Shown one piece after another: positions 1 through 10,080 of a stretch of 64,000 nt of DNA. Within the stretch, counting starts at the first letter, position 1. Each line of letters starts with the position of its first letter. Source of the DNA: Sacculina carcini (lineage: Eukaryota; Arthropoda; Thecostraca; Sacculinidae). Under the pieces are notes generated by a model. It worked only from the letters and a program-made list of their open reading frames with translations, ran no database searches and was not told where the DNA came from. The stretch spans positions 583,001 to 647,000 of the forward strand of contig OU696595.1 of the NCBI GenBank assembly GCA_916048095.2, given 5' to 3'. The position numbers and the translations under genes were made by a program.

Positions 1-1341
1 GCGTAACGGCTTCCGCTTCTCGACGTCCAAAACGGTCGGTGTACACTTCTGCCGCCGTCGAGGTGCCTGTCCTGACATGGAAGTGGAATTGTACGGCAGT
101 GTTGTCTCATTCCAACGCGCGGTTCGGTTTTTAGGGGTCACGTTGGACTCGCGCTTGACCTACACCGACCATATTTCACAGCTGAGAACCACATGTCTAA
201 AAGCACTGAATGTGCTGAGGACTGTTTCCCGCATGCGGTATGGATCATATCGACATTCCCTTCTCCTTCTGTACGCTCGTTAGTCAGGTCGCGTCTCGAT
301 TACGCAAGCATAGTATATGATCTGGCTTCGGAGTCAGCAAAAAGCCGTTTGAATGTCGTACACCACGCAGGGATACGCATTGCCACCGGCGCGTTTCGCA
401 CGTCGCCAATCGTCAGCCCCCTCGTTGAGGCTGATGAAGCTCCGCTGGCGCTCCGTCGTCAAGAGCTGGGCATGCGTTATTCTTGCAAGCTGGCAAGCAC
501 CCATGAAAATCCCGCGTATGACGTAGTATTTTCCCAGCATGTGCCTGAGCAGCATCACCTTCCAGGACCTCAGTGTTCTGTGCTGTTTTGCAGCAAAATG
601 AAGGCACTGCTGGAGTCATGCGGGATGGGTGCTAACGACGTCCTCAGACAAGAATACACGGCGGAGTCACCCTGGGAATTGGTCACACCCGAGGTTGACG
701 TCTCGCTAGCAGCTCTGCCGAAACACCGTACAGTGCCCAGTGAGCTTCGCTCAAACACACTGGAGCGAATTCATTCTTACGGACGGTATACTGCCGTGTA
801 CACTCATGGATCTAAGTCGGCCACTGGTGTGGGTTGTGCGTTTGTAAGTGGAGGTACGTGCCGCTCGAACACGCTGCCACCGAGCGCCTCCATTTACACG
901 GCTGAACTTCACGCTATCCTGCTGGCCCTGGTTTTTATTCGCTCATCTTCATTTTCATTGTTCTTAGTTTTATCTGACTTTCTCAGTGCTTTAACTTCAT
1001 TATCCTCTTTCTCCTTACATCCTCTGATACAGAGGATTTTTATCTCTCTTGACATTATCCACCACCAGGGCAAGCGTGTAAAGTTCTGCTGGATTCCGGC
1101 CCATATTGGTATTTTTGGCAACGAACGAGCTGACAGAGCCGCAAAAAGAGCTGCTGAACGAGACTTTTATTCGTTTTATTTTAACTTTCCCATTCCCTAT
1201 TCGGACTTTTATCCTATCATACATCGTTTTATCCGTTCTCGCTGGCAGCTCTCCTGGGACGAATGTGGTACTAACAAACTAAAAGCAGTGAAGCCCGAAA
1301 TTGGACATTGGATGTGCTCTTATCGCCGGAAGAGGTCCTAG
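1..1341 (+). pseudogene. LINE reverse transcriptase C-terminus and RNase H (broken)
   Basis: The protein would copy element RNA into DNA and remove the RNA strand. The first ~280 bases read in frame 2 as the RT thumb (FLGVTLDSRLTYTDHI), then the frame shifts to a 382-codon ORF from 193. RNase H motifs follow in order: YTHGSK, TAELHAI, LSDFLSAL and GNERADRAAK. The first motif is normally YTDGSK in this family, so the first catalytic Asp (codon 805-807) is now His. A low-complexity Ser/Phe-rich stretch replaces part of the middle of RNase H, which suggests further decay. Family identification is strong; clade (I versus Jockey-like) is less certain. Confidence 0.8.
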
Positions 1342-1615
1342 GAGGTGGCACTCTGTCGTCTGCGTGTGGGTCACACGTACGACACGCATTGCCATCTTCT
1401 ACTCGGACACCCTTGAACCCACGTGCAGCGCATGTAATGCACGTCTCTCCGTGCAACACATCCTGGTGGAATGTCCATCATTCTCAGAGGCGCGTCAACG
1501 CTGTCTTGGATCCGTTCGGACTATTGTCGAGGTTCTAGGACAGGAGCAGTCGGTGGTCATTGATGGCCGCATTTTTGAATTTCTACGGTTTTTGCCTTTT
1601 AGAACTATTTATTGA
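1301..1615 (+). pseudogene. LINE pol C-terminal zinc-knuckle tail (frameshifted)
   Basis: This reading frame overlaps the end of the RNase H frame and continues the same protein after a +1 shift. It contains CSACNARLSVQHILVEC, a C-x2-C-x7-H-x4-C pattern followed by PSFSEAR, typical of the C-terminal end of RNase H-bearing I/Jockey-type LINE proteins. The stop at 1613-1615 is followed by a short 3' UTR. It is not an independent gene. Confidence 0.75.
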
Positions 1616-1792
1616 GTTTTATGTCTTGACTTTCACATTCATTTTGTTCAGTATCACACTTATTTATTCCATCATTCCATTCCTCATGTCCATCATTTTA
1701 GGGTGTTTTGGCTGTAATTAGACTGGGGGGTGCCGTATGGTCCCAGAGGCCGGTGCACCCCATAAGCACAAATATCGAATCGAGTCGAGGTG

Positions 1793-2480
1793 GCTCAAAG
1801 TGCGCCGCAGGACATCAGCATACGACGCTGGTGGCAAGTGTTTGTTATTGCCTTGTGCTGATGTCACCAACTCACGGGGAAGCCTACACTAGCTCGGCCG
1901 GCGACGTTTGCAGGTCGGCCTTGACGCGCGTGTGTACACCGAGAAGGATCGCGGGCAGCGTGCTCGTCCAGTTGGTGTTTTAATGCGCACGTAGGCCCGC
2001 CTTGAGCTGCCGATGAAAGCGCTCGACTAGACCGTTGCTGGCGGGATGGTAGCTGGTCGTAGTCGAGTGTTTGCAGCCCAGGACGTCGCAGAGTTGTCGC
2101 CATTGAGCGCTGGTGAACTACGCTCCTCTGTCGGCTGTGACGCTATACGGCACTCCGAAACGCGCGATCAACCTGGAGACGAAAGCGTCGCAAACTGCTT
2201 CGGCTCGAACATCGGGTATCGGCGTCGCTTTTGCCCATCTGGTGTAACGACATATACATGTGAACATGTACATTTTACCAATCGATGGCGACAACGGACC
2301 CACGATGTCGGCATGTACATGCTGGAAACCCTCGCTCGGCAGTTTGAACTCGGCCGGCGGAGTACGGGTATGCCGGTGCACATTCGACCACTGACAGGGT
2401 ATGCACGCTCGTGTCCTTCGTGGGATGTCACGGTGCATGTCTGGTCACACACAGCGGAGCGTGATGAGATCGCGTGTCGC
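1793..2480 (-). pseudogene. Gypsy 1 integrase core (broken)
   Basis: The integrase catalytic core is readable on the minus strand: HADIVGPL gives the first Asp, VTADRGA the second, and NGLVERFHRQLKAGL the Glu. The frame changes near 2118. In-frame stops occur at about 1980 (after the LRAH segment) and about 1889 (where a YG pair is expected after ELV). The remnant fades out toward 1793, where the LINE begins. The protein would join element cDNA to host DNA. It is interrupted and not functional. Confidence 0.8.
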
Positions 2481-3413
2481 TCAAACGCCGAGGTGGGAGA
2501 TGTTGTGCCGGAGATCGAAGCATCGACGCCGTATTGAAGTTGGTATCACAGGTCGTGACCTACCCGTCGACTCATCGCAGAACAGTTTTGCACCGCTGGG
2601 CAGCTCGATGTGGCGGAGCTGCAGCGAGTGCTGCTGGTCAACGAAAGCCGCTAGCTCAGTGTCAGCCTCCTGCGCGTCTGCCAGAGCGTCGAAGTTGTGC
2701 AGCGGCGGGTGCGGCACCTGCAGCATGTTGAGGACGAGAGTCAAGGTGTCGGCGATAACATTCTCGGCTCCAGGCATATGACGCACATCCGTTGTAAGCT
2801 GGGCGACGAAGTCGAGGTGGTGAACTTCACGGGGCGAGTAGCGATCAGATGGTGAGTTGACCGCTCCCACCAGTGGTGGGTAGTCCGTGAAGACGATGAA
2901 ATCCCGGCCCTTCACAGCGTAGCGGAACCTGCGGATTGCCAAGTACACCGCAAGGAGCTCGCGACCGAAGGCGCTGTAACGGCGTTCAGAAGGGCACAGT
3001 GCTTTGAAGAAAAAGCACGGTGGCTGCCACTGCTGGTCGACAAACTGCTGCAGAACGGCGCCGACGGCTGTGTCTGAGGCATCAACCTGGAGACTGATGG
3101 GAGCCTCCTTGACGGGATGAGCCATGCGAAAAGCGTTGGCCATCTGCAATTTCGCTGCGGAGAATGCTTCTTCTGCTTGAGGCATCCACTTGACCGGCAG
3201 ACGAGACCGCTTTCTTGCCGGAAAAAGCAGTGCATGCAGCGGCTGGAGTTGAGATGCAGCTTCTGGCAGAAACCGATGATAGAAGGCCAGCATGCCGAAG
3301 AATCGGCATAGCTGGGCTTGCGTCTGCGGCATCGGGAAAGACACGATGTCCTGTGTCTTTTCCGTCAGTGGCGCGATACCGTCGGCAGAGAGGCGATACC
3401 CAAGGAAAGACAC
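2481..3413 (-). pseudogene. Gypsy 1 RNase H and integrase zinc-finger start
   Basis: This 310-codon frame starts in the RT connection ([27 protein letters not shown]) and continues with the RNase H motifs ISLQVDASDTAVGAVL, SAFGRELLAVYLAI and FTDYPPLVGA. It ends with RCFDLRHNISHLG, the start of the integrase HHCC finger. The usual FTDHKPL appears as FTDYPPL. It is continuous across RNase H but out of frame with the RT upstream and the integrase core downstream. Confidence 0.85.
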
Positions 3414-3937
3414 GGCGGACGTGGCGTAGGTGCACTTCCTTTGATGACCACACCGTACTTTTGCAGCCGATTGAGGACTGCCTTCTCGGCACGCTCATGC
3501 TCAGCAAAGGATGGGCTGCCGATGAGGATGTCATCAACGTAAGCATAGACGTCAGGCAGCCCGCGGAGCACCTCGTCGATGAAGCGCTGCATCGTCCGCG
3601 CCGTGTTCCGCAAACCAAAAGGCATGCGTGTCGCCTCATACAAGCCGAATGGCCTTGTCACGGCCGTCTTTGGTATGTCCGCTGGCTCCACCGGGATCTG
3701 GTTATATGCACGTACCAGATCGAGGGTGGTGAAAACCGTGCATCCAGCGAGGCTCTCGCCCGGCTCTTTCTTCGGCACCATGTGCAGCGGTGCTGCCCAG
3801 CTGCTACTCGACGGCCGCATCACGCCTAGCCTCTGCATTTCAGCAAATGTTTTCTTGGCAATGGCGAGCCGGTCCAAAGGCAGGCGCTGGGGGCGAGAGA
3901 ATTTTGGCGGGCCGCTGGTCTTGATGTGATGAGTCAC
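3365..3937 (-). pseudogene. Gypsy 1 reverse transcriptase (internal deletion)
   Basis: The RT palm is recognisable: [46 protein letters not shown] and the catalytic [11 protein letters not shown]. Between the PKKEPGE and FTTLDLV motifs the usual ~30-residue stretch containing the CGDYRALN block is missing, so the fingers/palm core is damaged. The 3' end runs out of frame where the RNase H frame takes over (overlap 3365-3413). Family assignment is secure and the enzyme is inactive. Confidence 0.85.
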
Positions 3938-4270
3938 CGTATGGCGGAGCGGAAAAGGCTCCGCGGCGGGCCAACGACGCTAGGTAACTGCTGGATGAGC
4001 GTCTTGAAGCGTTCAGGAGGCTCGATGAGGCACCGTATTCCCGATGAAGGCTCAGAGCACTCGGCGTCGCGAGCACGGACACGCCCGATGGCGTCGCGCA
4101 GCTCGTGCTTGTGGACATCCACAGTCAGCCGGTGGTGCGCAAGCAGGTCAGCACCAATGATGTTGAGCGGCATGTCAGCGACGATGAACGTCCAGCTCAT
4201 CGGAGAACCCTCGCCGAATGACACCGTGATGTTTCGAGTGCGATGGACGTCGACGAGAATGCCGTTGGTG
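3934..4270 (-). pseudogene. Gypsy 1 aspartic protease remnant
   Basis: The frame carries the second half of a retropepsin: a WTFIVADMPLNIIGADLLAHH segment matching the typical IIGADFL block, then the PR-RT linker. The N-terminal part with the DTG catalytic triad is not readable in this frame; sequence upstream of ~4224 is shifted. It lies between gag and RT as expected. Confidence 0.7.
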
Positions 4271-4288
4271 CTTCACGCTGCAGGCATG

Positions 4289-5161
4289 CTAGTTTCCCGG
4301 CTTTGTCTGGGACCAGCTGCAGGGTGCTGTGCAGCGCTCTGTATCACTGCCGAAGCCACGGTGATACCAGCAGATGTTGGAGTCCCTGGTGTTGGCGCGC
4401 GTTGATTCGACCGGTCGGCGACTGCGCGAGCGGGAGCGAAAGCGCGGTCGTGGCGTAGCTGGAGATATACGACGAGGCTCAGACAGCTGGAGCCCGCTGT
4501 GACCTGTGTGTCGGTCAGCGGCTCGAGACAGCTGGAGCTCCCTGACCAGACTGGCAACAGCGGCCACCATAGTGCCCAAGTCGGCGCCGTGGGCTGCGAC
4601 GCTGGAGGCTGGCGTGTCGCGTGATAGCTAGGGCCCATCTGCGGAGGCGGCGGCGCTCACTGCCCATGCGCTAGATAGCTGCTGAACAATGGCGGCGACA
4701 AATCGGTCAGCCGCGAGCACCAGGTCGTCCAGCTGGGTGTCTTCCGGCAACAGTGACAGGGCCGCCCGCACGGAATGAGGCAGGCGCTGCAGAGAAAACG
4801 TCCGCAGCAGGCCAGCGTCGCTCAAGTCCCCAGCCGCAGTCAGCTCGTTTCGGATGTTGTGCAGGAGCTGCGATGGCCGCTGGTCGCCCAACTGCTGATG
4901 CCGCAGGAGAGCCTCTAGCCGCGACGTACGTGTAGTGGCCAGGCTATATCTGAGGGCGGCGCACAGCTCAGCGAAGGTCGCCGCTGGTCGGAGGATAAAG
5001 TCCTTGACCTGTGAGGTCACCATGATGGGCAGGTTGGCCGCCAGGAGTTTGAGGCGGCAGAGTTGGTCCTCGATTCCAGACACTTCCAGGGCGAACTCCA
5101 CCTGGGTCAGCCAGAGGTCCGTGTCCTCGGCGGAGAAAGGCGGCAGACGGAAGGACGCCAT
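4289..5161 (-). pseudogene. Gypsy 1 Gag (one in-frame stop)
   Basis: Gag would form the element's particle. It starts MASFRLPPFSAEDTDLW at 5161 and reads through matrix/capsid-like helices (DRFVAAIVQQL) to a TAG at 4628-4630. The same frame then continues to 4289. The C-terminal tail CWYHRGFGSDTERCTAPCSW is the non-canonical Cys/His motif common at the Gag end of this gypsy lineage. Apart from the stop the frame is open for ~290 codons, so this is one of the better preserved parts of the element. Confidence 0.8.
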
Positions 5162-5304
5162 CGGTTTGCCGGTCAGGAGCGGGGCGTCGGTGTTGACGGG
5201 CCGTCTGCTTGAGGTGGTCGCAGTGTCTGGTCGTCCCTCGCAGGCGGCAGAGTTTCCTGCGGCGTCAGTTGCGCATATGGCGGCGTTGAAGTACAGGTGT
5301 GGCG

Positions 5305-5323
5305 ATCACGTCGGGGTCACCAA
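5305..5323 (-). promoter_or_regulatory. Gypsy 1 primer-binding site
   Basis: On the minus strand the sequence just inside the LTR reads TTGGTGACCCCGACGTGAT. LTRs are classically followed by TGG complementary to the 3' CCA of a tRNA, and this one directly follows the LTR end CGCTACA. It should prime minus-strand DNA synthesis. I did not identify the tRNA. Confidence 0.65.
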
Positions 5324-5713
5324 TGTAGCGCGGCATTGCGCGTAAAGGGACCGCCTAGCCCGGACGAACTCACTGCAATCGCAAGAGCCCCACAGATGGC
5401 GCGCGAGAGGCAACGTACGCCGCGAGTATTCGGGTTCTCCACTCGGACGTTGCTGCTGCTTCCCGCGCGCTTTTCGTGGCCCTTTTGTCGCGTGCGGGAA
5501 CAGCAGGAATGTACGGGTGGAGAACCCGAATACTCGCGGCGTACGCGCCTTTCGTGGCCGTTTTGTCGCGTGCGGGAACAGCAGGAACGTCCGGGTGGAG
5601 AACCCGAATACACGCGGCGTACGCTGCCTCTCGCGCGCCCTCTGTGGGGCTCTTGTGATTGCAGTGAGTACGTCCGGGCTAGGCGGTCACTATACGTGCA
5701 ACGCCGCGCTGCA
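5324..5713 (-). repeat. Near-palindromic LTR of gypsy 1
   Basis: This 390-bp segment begins TGTAGCGCGG and ends CCGCGCTGCA, so it has TG...CA LTR ends. The first ~135 bp and last ~135 bp are inverted copies of each other with few mismatches. The middle holds a 78-bp direct tandem duplication (about 5467-5544 and 5545-5622) whose units also resemble the arm tips. It adjoins the primer-binding site, which supports LTR identity. Confidence 0.7.
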
Positions 5714-5981
5714 CAGAGTCATATAGACACGCACTCACACACAACAATTCCATACACACACACACAAACACACTATGTACTATGTACTACAAGTGTTCGT
5801 GCGACTGACGTTAACAGTGTGATGTATTTTGGAGTGCTTTCACCAATAACTCTTTTTCCAACTTGTGATAAAACGAGAATTTTCCCCAACCTGCGATAAA
5901 CGATCAAACGATTGTGATAAAGACGTGATTGAATGTTAGTGTATGTAATGTGATTGAATGTTAGTGTATGCATTGCATCGT
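5714..5981. other. Intergenic spacer, no gene seen
   Basis: It holds a CA-rich stretch (about 5728-5770) and the motifs GTGATAAAACGAG and GCGATAAACGATC near 5865-5905, which recur at 9.4 kb and 10.3-10.5 kb. A ~23-bp tandem duplication (about 5929-5974) lies just before the next LTR. The last five bases, ATCGT, are the target duplication of the element that follows. Confidence 0.5.
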
Positions 5982-6643
5982 TGTAGTATCTATGGTGATC
6001 CATTATTGTCTCTCATATTGTGTTTGTTACGTTTGTGCGCTTATTGAGACGATGACGTGTAACTGTTCAGCCAATCGTGTTGTAGTAGACGAGCTGCAGT
6101 GTTTCGCGAACGACACGTTTGATTCGACTGAAATGCTCAGCTGAGTCTTGTTGAGGGGCGGAGCTAGATGATGACGTCAGTTGGAGAGCGCGTGCGGAAT
6201 GACTGGGAACGAATCGGGTGGCGCGCGTGAGTGGGTGGAATTGGCGGGCAGTGGGAATTCGGAGCGTGTCGGTGTATGTGTTGTTGTGGTATCTGTAGGC
6301 GTACGTTGAGAGCGGATTGTGAGTTTGTGCTCGTTACATTTGAGACGTCTACTTTTTGGTGCTGTCGGTGAGATTGTGTTTATTTGTTTTTCTTCGTCAG
6401 CATTTGAATATTGTTGCTTCAATTTGTTCTGCCTACCGCTTTATTGGGTTCTCTCAATAAATTATTTCTGCACCGTCAACTGGGTGTATTGCTGTGTTAC
6501 ACGTGTAAAAGGGCGTAACAATTGCGAGGTCAAATGGTAAGTTCGATCGGGGTTGGATTCAGTTTTTGGGTATGTCTTGTGTCGTGTGTTTTAATAATAT
6601 AGTGTTGATTTGTGCCACACCTTTTTCATATCCCGACGTTATA
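5982..6643 (+). repeat. 5' LTR of element 2 (662 bp)
   Basis: It begins TGTAGTATCTATGG and ends CCCGACGTTATA. Both ends match the 3' copy. Relative to the 3' LTR it retains ~425 bp in the middle (about 6081-6505). It therefore probably represents the full-length LTR and should contain promoter and polyadenylation functions, though I cannot place a TATA box or start site with confidence. Confidence 0.8.
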
Positions 6644-6691
6644 TTTAGCTACGAGGTTTTTTCAATTTAGTTGGCTTATTCATATTCTAGT

Positions 6692-8335
6692 ATGAGTAAC
6701 AACGGTATCCCACCACCGGATCAGTTCTTACCTCGTCCAGGGAAGTCTCAGGTTCAATGGATAGAGTGGCTCGAAGCTTTTGAGAATTACTTGGAGGCAG
6801 TGGGAAGCGACACGTACACGGATTCTCGTCGTCGTGCACTACTCATGCATTGCATTGGCGCCGAGGCTGCGCGCGCCTTCAAGGCGTTGGCAACGGAAGC
6901 GGAGAGAGAAGGCGAATCCGAGACTGACAAGTTGAAGCGGCAGCTCACTCAACACTACGCACCAAAAGTGATCGTGATCGCCGAGCGGCTTGCCTCTCCA
7001 CAGCGACGCCAACGGGAGTCAGAGTCGACAGCAGATTTTGTCTCTGCACGCCGCACTCTAGCGCTCAATTGTCAGTATGGTGCACTCACAGACGAACCAG
7101 TGCGTAATCAGGTCGTCGGGTACACAGTGCACAAGCCAGTGCGGGAACGGTTTCTCCAGGGGCCAAAGCTGACGCTGGACTCTCTTCTGCAAATACCTGA
7201 GGTCTATGAGACTTCACGGGAACATTCCTCCAAAATGACACGGGATACAAATAACGTCGGCGAAGTGAACGCGACCAGGAGCGTCAACAGACAACACCAT
7301 CGGACGAGCGGACACGGTGTGGCTATTGCAAAAGGTCCGTCGTCCAGTGGCAAGAAATGCTCGTACTGCGGGCGCCATCACAAAACACCGCTGAAGGACT
7401 TCTGCCCTGCACGCAAAAGCACACGCAATGCATGTGGACGGATTGGTCATTTGGTCTGCCGATCGAAAGGGAAATCAGCACGGGACACAAAGGTGAGAGG
7501 AGTGACAATATTGTCGTGTCACGTGTCTAAAGACTCGAAAATGATGTGTGACGCAGTTGTTTCAGTCGATTCAGGCAAGACGGCGCGTCTCCAGCTGCAG
7601 GTCGACACCGGGGCAGTGATCGGTGTCGTATCGGTGATCAGTGATCCGCTGGCCAGGGCCCATTTCAAGGGTATTGCCTTGATGCCGTCCGACACACGAC
7701 TGTTAGGAGTCGGCAAACAACAGCTCAAGGTGATCGGCACAATGGCAGCGACGGTGACAGTGGAACAGCGCAAAACAAATACCACGTTCTACGTCATCGA
7801 CACAGCGTCGTCGGAGGGAATCCTTGGGCTGCCGGCGATAGCAGAGCTGGGCATGACGATTCGCCCGCGTGAAGGAACTCTGTCTCAGGTGGGCAAGTAC
7901 AAGCCTGCACCGCTGACCAGCGTTCCACTGTCGGATCAATGCTGGTCAAAACTCGGCATGGATGTCGTCGGACCAATCAGCGTAGCTCCACCAGAGTGCC
8001 GTTACGCTATCACGCTGACAGACTACAGGTATAAGTGGGCGGATATCTATCTTTCGGTCACAACAGATTCAGCATTGGAGTTTCTCCGTGTTGTGTGGTC
8101 TCGCGAGGGATTCCCCGACAAAATCGTCACCGACAACGGTACTCCGCTCACCAGCGCCGAGTTTGAAAGGTACCTGACGGTGAGAGGTGTCAAGCACAGG
8201 CAATCTTCACCCTATTGGCCGCGAGTATATGCTGTAACAGAAAGGTTCAACTGGACTTTCAAGTCTTGGATAGGCCAAGTGCCTGTGTCGGTACGGTTCG
8301 CGGATTTCATCGGGTCGCAGTTGGCGCACTACTGA
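6692..8335 (+). CDS. Gag-protease-integrase fusion ORF of element 2
   Basis: The first ATG in frame is at 6692 (MSNNGIPPPDQFLPRPG). The order is Gag (LLMHCIGAEAARAFKAL, then a QRRQRESESTADFV region), a Cys/His-rich tail (CSYCGRHHKTPLKDFC, then NACGRIGHLVCRSK), protease (VDTGAVIGVVS with the DTG triad, and a later EGILGLPAI block), then directly the integrase core (MDVVGPI, VTDNGTPL). The protease and integrase parts are joined in frame, where RT, RNase H and the integrase HHCC finger should be. The integrase Glu region reads AVTERFNWTF. Gag resembles that of element 3 at 14853-15383 (shared FLPRPG...W...AFENYL and HC.GAEA). The stop at 8333-8335 is premature, because homology continues in the same frame. 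Confidence 0.75.
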   Translation: MSNNGIPPPDQFLPRPGKSQVQWIEWLEAFENYLEAVGSDTYTDSRRRALLMHCIGAEAARAFKALATEAEREGESETDKLKRQLTQHYAPKVIVIAERLASPQRRQRESESTADFVSARRTLALNCQYGALTDEPVRNQVVGYTVHKPVRERFLQGPKLTLDSLLQIPEVYETSREHSSKMTRDTNNVGEVNATRSVNRQHHRTSGHGVAIAKGPSSSGKKCSYCGRHHKTPLKDFCPARKSTRNACGRIGHLVCRSKGKSARDTKVRGVTILSCHVSKDSKMMCDAVVSVDSGKTARLQLQVDTGAVIGVVSVISDPLARAHFKGIALMPSDTRLLGVGKQQLKVIGTMAATVTVEQRKTNTTFYVIDTASSEGILGLPAIAELGMTIRPREGTLSQVGKYKPAPLTSVPLSDQCWSKLGMDVVGPISVAPPECRYAITLTDYRYKWADIYLSVTTDSALEFLRVVWSREGFPDKIVTDNGTPLTSAEFERYLTVRGVKHRQSSPYWPRVYAVTERFNWTFKSWIGQVPVSVRFADFIGSQLAHY

Positions 8336-8834
8336 AGCACACCGCACTGCAGCACGGGCGTGTCTCCTTCGGAGCTGCCTCACGGGAGAATCATGCGACT
8401 GGCGCTGCCCGTGATAGACGACAGGCCGACGAGAGATGATCCTGGCCAGCGTGTGTCGAAGCAACAACGACGGAATGCGGTTGTCTTCAACGCACGGAAC
8501 GCGGTCCGCAAACCTGGGTTCCAGGCTGACGATTGCGTCTACGTCCGTCGGCACGGGCATGTTGCCAAAGGGAGAGTCAACGTTTCGGTGTCCTCTTGTG
8601 GTGCAGAATCAAAACGGCCCCACGTCGTATCTCTTATCTGACGGATCGACACGTAACGCGGCCCATCTCATTCCAGCAGCCAGCTGGCTGTCGTTCGTGA
8701 AGCCACCACAGGAACAGGAGGACGACGAGATTGGTTTGCTACCGCAGACGTCAGTACCCGTCGGCGACACTTCTAGCTCCACTATGAAAGAGCCGATCGC
8801 CGACGCAATGACCAGGAAGTCGAGTCGTCGGTAG
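8336..8834 (+). pseudogene. Element 2 integrase C-terminus (after stop and frameshift)
   Basis: Immediately after the TGA the same frame continues STPHCSTGVSPSELPHGR, RLALPVIDDRP and VVFNARNAVRKPGF, the standard C-terminal integrase region. A shift near 8570-8590 moves it into the frame with LLSDGSTRNAAHLIPA, which ends at 8834. The matching region in element 3 (12053-12451) has the same order, including LSDGSVRNAYHLAPA. So the ancestral protein ran ~165 codons past the present stop. Confidence 0.75.
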
Positions 8835-9018
8835 ACTACGGCGAGCCCGGCAACATACGGCCGGTAGATGTCAATCGCAATTTAACGGAGCTGCCGCCAT
8901 CTCGAAGTGGCCGCCGTCGCTGGACCGCCTCGTGTTAAGAAAGTCAGGCTTAGGGCGAGATAATAGGCATGCATTGGGTTTTCGGAAAGTGTTACGTTCT
9001 GATTTATGGAGGGGAATA

Positions 9019-9253
9019 TGTAGTGTCTATGGTGATCCATTATTGTCTCTCATATTGTGTTTGCTGCGTTTGTGCGGTTATTGAGACGATGACGTGTAAC
9101 TGTTCAGCCAATCGTGTAACAGGGCCTAACAATTGCGAGGTCAAATGGTAAGTTCGATCGGGGTTGGATTCAGTCTTTGGGTAGGTCTTGTGTCGTGTGT
9201 TTTAGCAATATAGTGTTGTTTTGTGCCAAGCCTTTCCATATCCCGACGTTATA
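9019..9253 (+). repeat. 3' LTR of element 2 (235 bp, internally deleted)
   Basis: It begins TGTAGTGTCTATGG after a purine-rich tract and ends CCCGACGTTATA. Compared with the 5' LTR it lacks ~425 bp; the deletion endpoints share CGTGT, a microhomology. The ATCGT outside it matches the 5' side. Confidence 0.8.
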
Positions 9254-9489
9254 ATCGTATTAGCAATATGATTTAACCCAGGCAACACAAGCTATTCAGC
9301 TTCAATTGCCTTTCCAGTTTTGGTTTAATGACATATTTGGGTTCTGTTGACATGAAGGCTGGAAAAATACATGAATGAATGAATAACAAAATTTCAACCT
9401 GCGATAACAAAAGCGATAAACGATATGTACCTTTATTTAGTTGAAATAATAAAAAAGCATACAAACTATTTTTCCACAGTTAAAATTGA

Positions 9490-10080
9490 TTAAACTAGAC
9501 AAAAACTGTCACTGGAACCAGTATATGGCCTACAAGATATATTCCACATTAGTTTCTCTGTCTCAGACTCTCGCTCCGTCCTCTCCCTCCTCAATACATC
9601 ATCCAGGAGCTGCATGTTTCCCTTGGTGAAGACCAGCTTCTCAAACCTGTCGCTGGTCATGCATGCACACTTGGGCCTGAGGACGTCATCAGCAGTGCTG
9701 AACATGCGCTCCACGGCAGCAGAGCTGGGCAAGGCCGTCTTGTACTTGATGAACAGCGAGATCACTTCTCCCTGTATATGCTGGGGAATTGCCCAGGATT
9801 CTCTGCCATCGTGCTCCTGCCCCAGGTGTCCACCTCCTTCCTGATGAGCTCCTCAATGCTGGGCCCATCCCCCGCCATGACGGTGGGGCTTTCCAGGAAT
9901 GCAAATGGGTCGTCGCTGGCTTCTTTAGGCTATCTTGTCACCATGTACTGCTTCTGGTTGGAGGGGACAGAGTCAGGTCTGGATGTGATGGAGGTGTGGA
10001 TGTGACGGAGGTGACGATCTCCCTGATATACCCCTCCTTGATGTCTTCTTTAAGGGCGGGGCCACATGCTTCAACATGAT
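9490..10080 (-). pseudogene. hAT transposase C-terminal fragment
   Basis: The minus strand encodes the hAT dimerisation domain: LPSSAAVERMFSTADDVLRPK followed by SDRFEKLVFTKGN. Upstream in shifted frames are DDPFAFLESPTVMAGDG, VDTWGRS and KEDIKEGYIREIV, matching the region preceding the hATC domain in zf-BED/hAT proteins. There is a stop near 9927 and a frameshift near 9766. The DDE core and BED finger are not seen. It is a relic and no terminal repeats could be assigned to it. Confidence 0.75.

Larger units (their letters stand above)
1..1792 (+). mobile_element. 5'-truncated LINE (I/Jockey type with RNase H)
   Basis: This is the 3' part of a non-LTR retrotransposon; its 5' part lies beyond the window. 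It has the end of the reverse transcriptase, an RNase H domain, a C-terminal zinc-knuckle-like motif and a ~175-bp 3' UTR. The 3' end is placed near 1792, where a short ATCGAATCGAG-type tail gives way to minus-strand gypsy integrase sequence. At least two frameshifts and a lost catalytic residue make it a dead copy. It appears inserted into the gypsy element that follows. Confidence 0.8.
1793..5713 (-). mobile_element. Ty3/gypsy LTR retrotransposon 1 (3' LTR beyond the inserted LINE)
   Basis: Read on the minus strand the order is LTR (5713-5324), primer-binding site, gag, protease, RT, RNase H and integrase, the Ty3/gypsy order. The integrase C-terminus stops at the LINE insertion near 1793, and the 3' LTR is not in the window. 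GC content is much higher than in the surrounding AT-rich repeats. Several frameshifts, in-frame stops and a deletion within RT show that it is inactive. Confidence 0.85.
5982..9253 (+). mobile_element. Ty3/gypsy-derived element 2, RT-less, with target duplication
   Basis: Both LTRs are present (5982-6643 and 9019-9253), and ATCGT occurs immediately outside both ends (5977-5981 and 9254-9258). The interior has one long ORF for gag, protease and part of integrase, then a decayed integrase C-terminus, then the purine run GGAGGGGAATA before the 3' LTR. Reverse transcriptase, RNase H and the integrase zinc finger are absent. A non-autonomous internal-deletion derivative is the simplest description. 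Confidence 0.85.

Noticed and set aside
2046..2781. Plus-strand frames of 126-163 codons
   Set aside because: Antisense shadows of the gypsy 1 integrase and RNase H on the minus strand.
5297..5899. 200-codon plus-strand frame with repeated CREQQE-like units
   Set aside because: It runs through the palindromic LTR; the repeats come from the LTR duplication and the frame has no ATG near a coding-like start.
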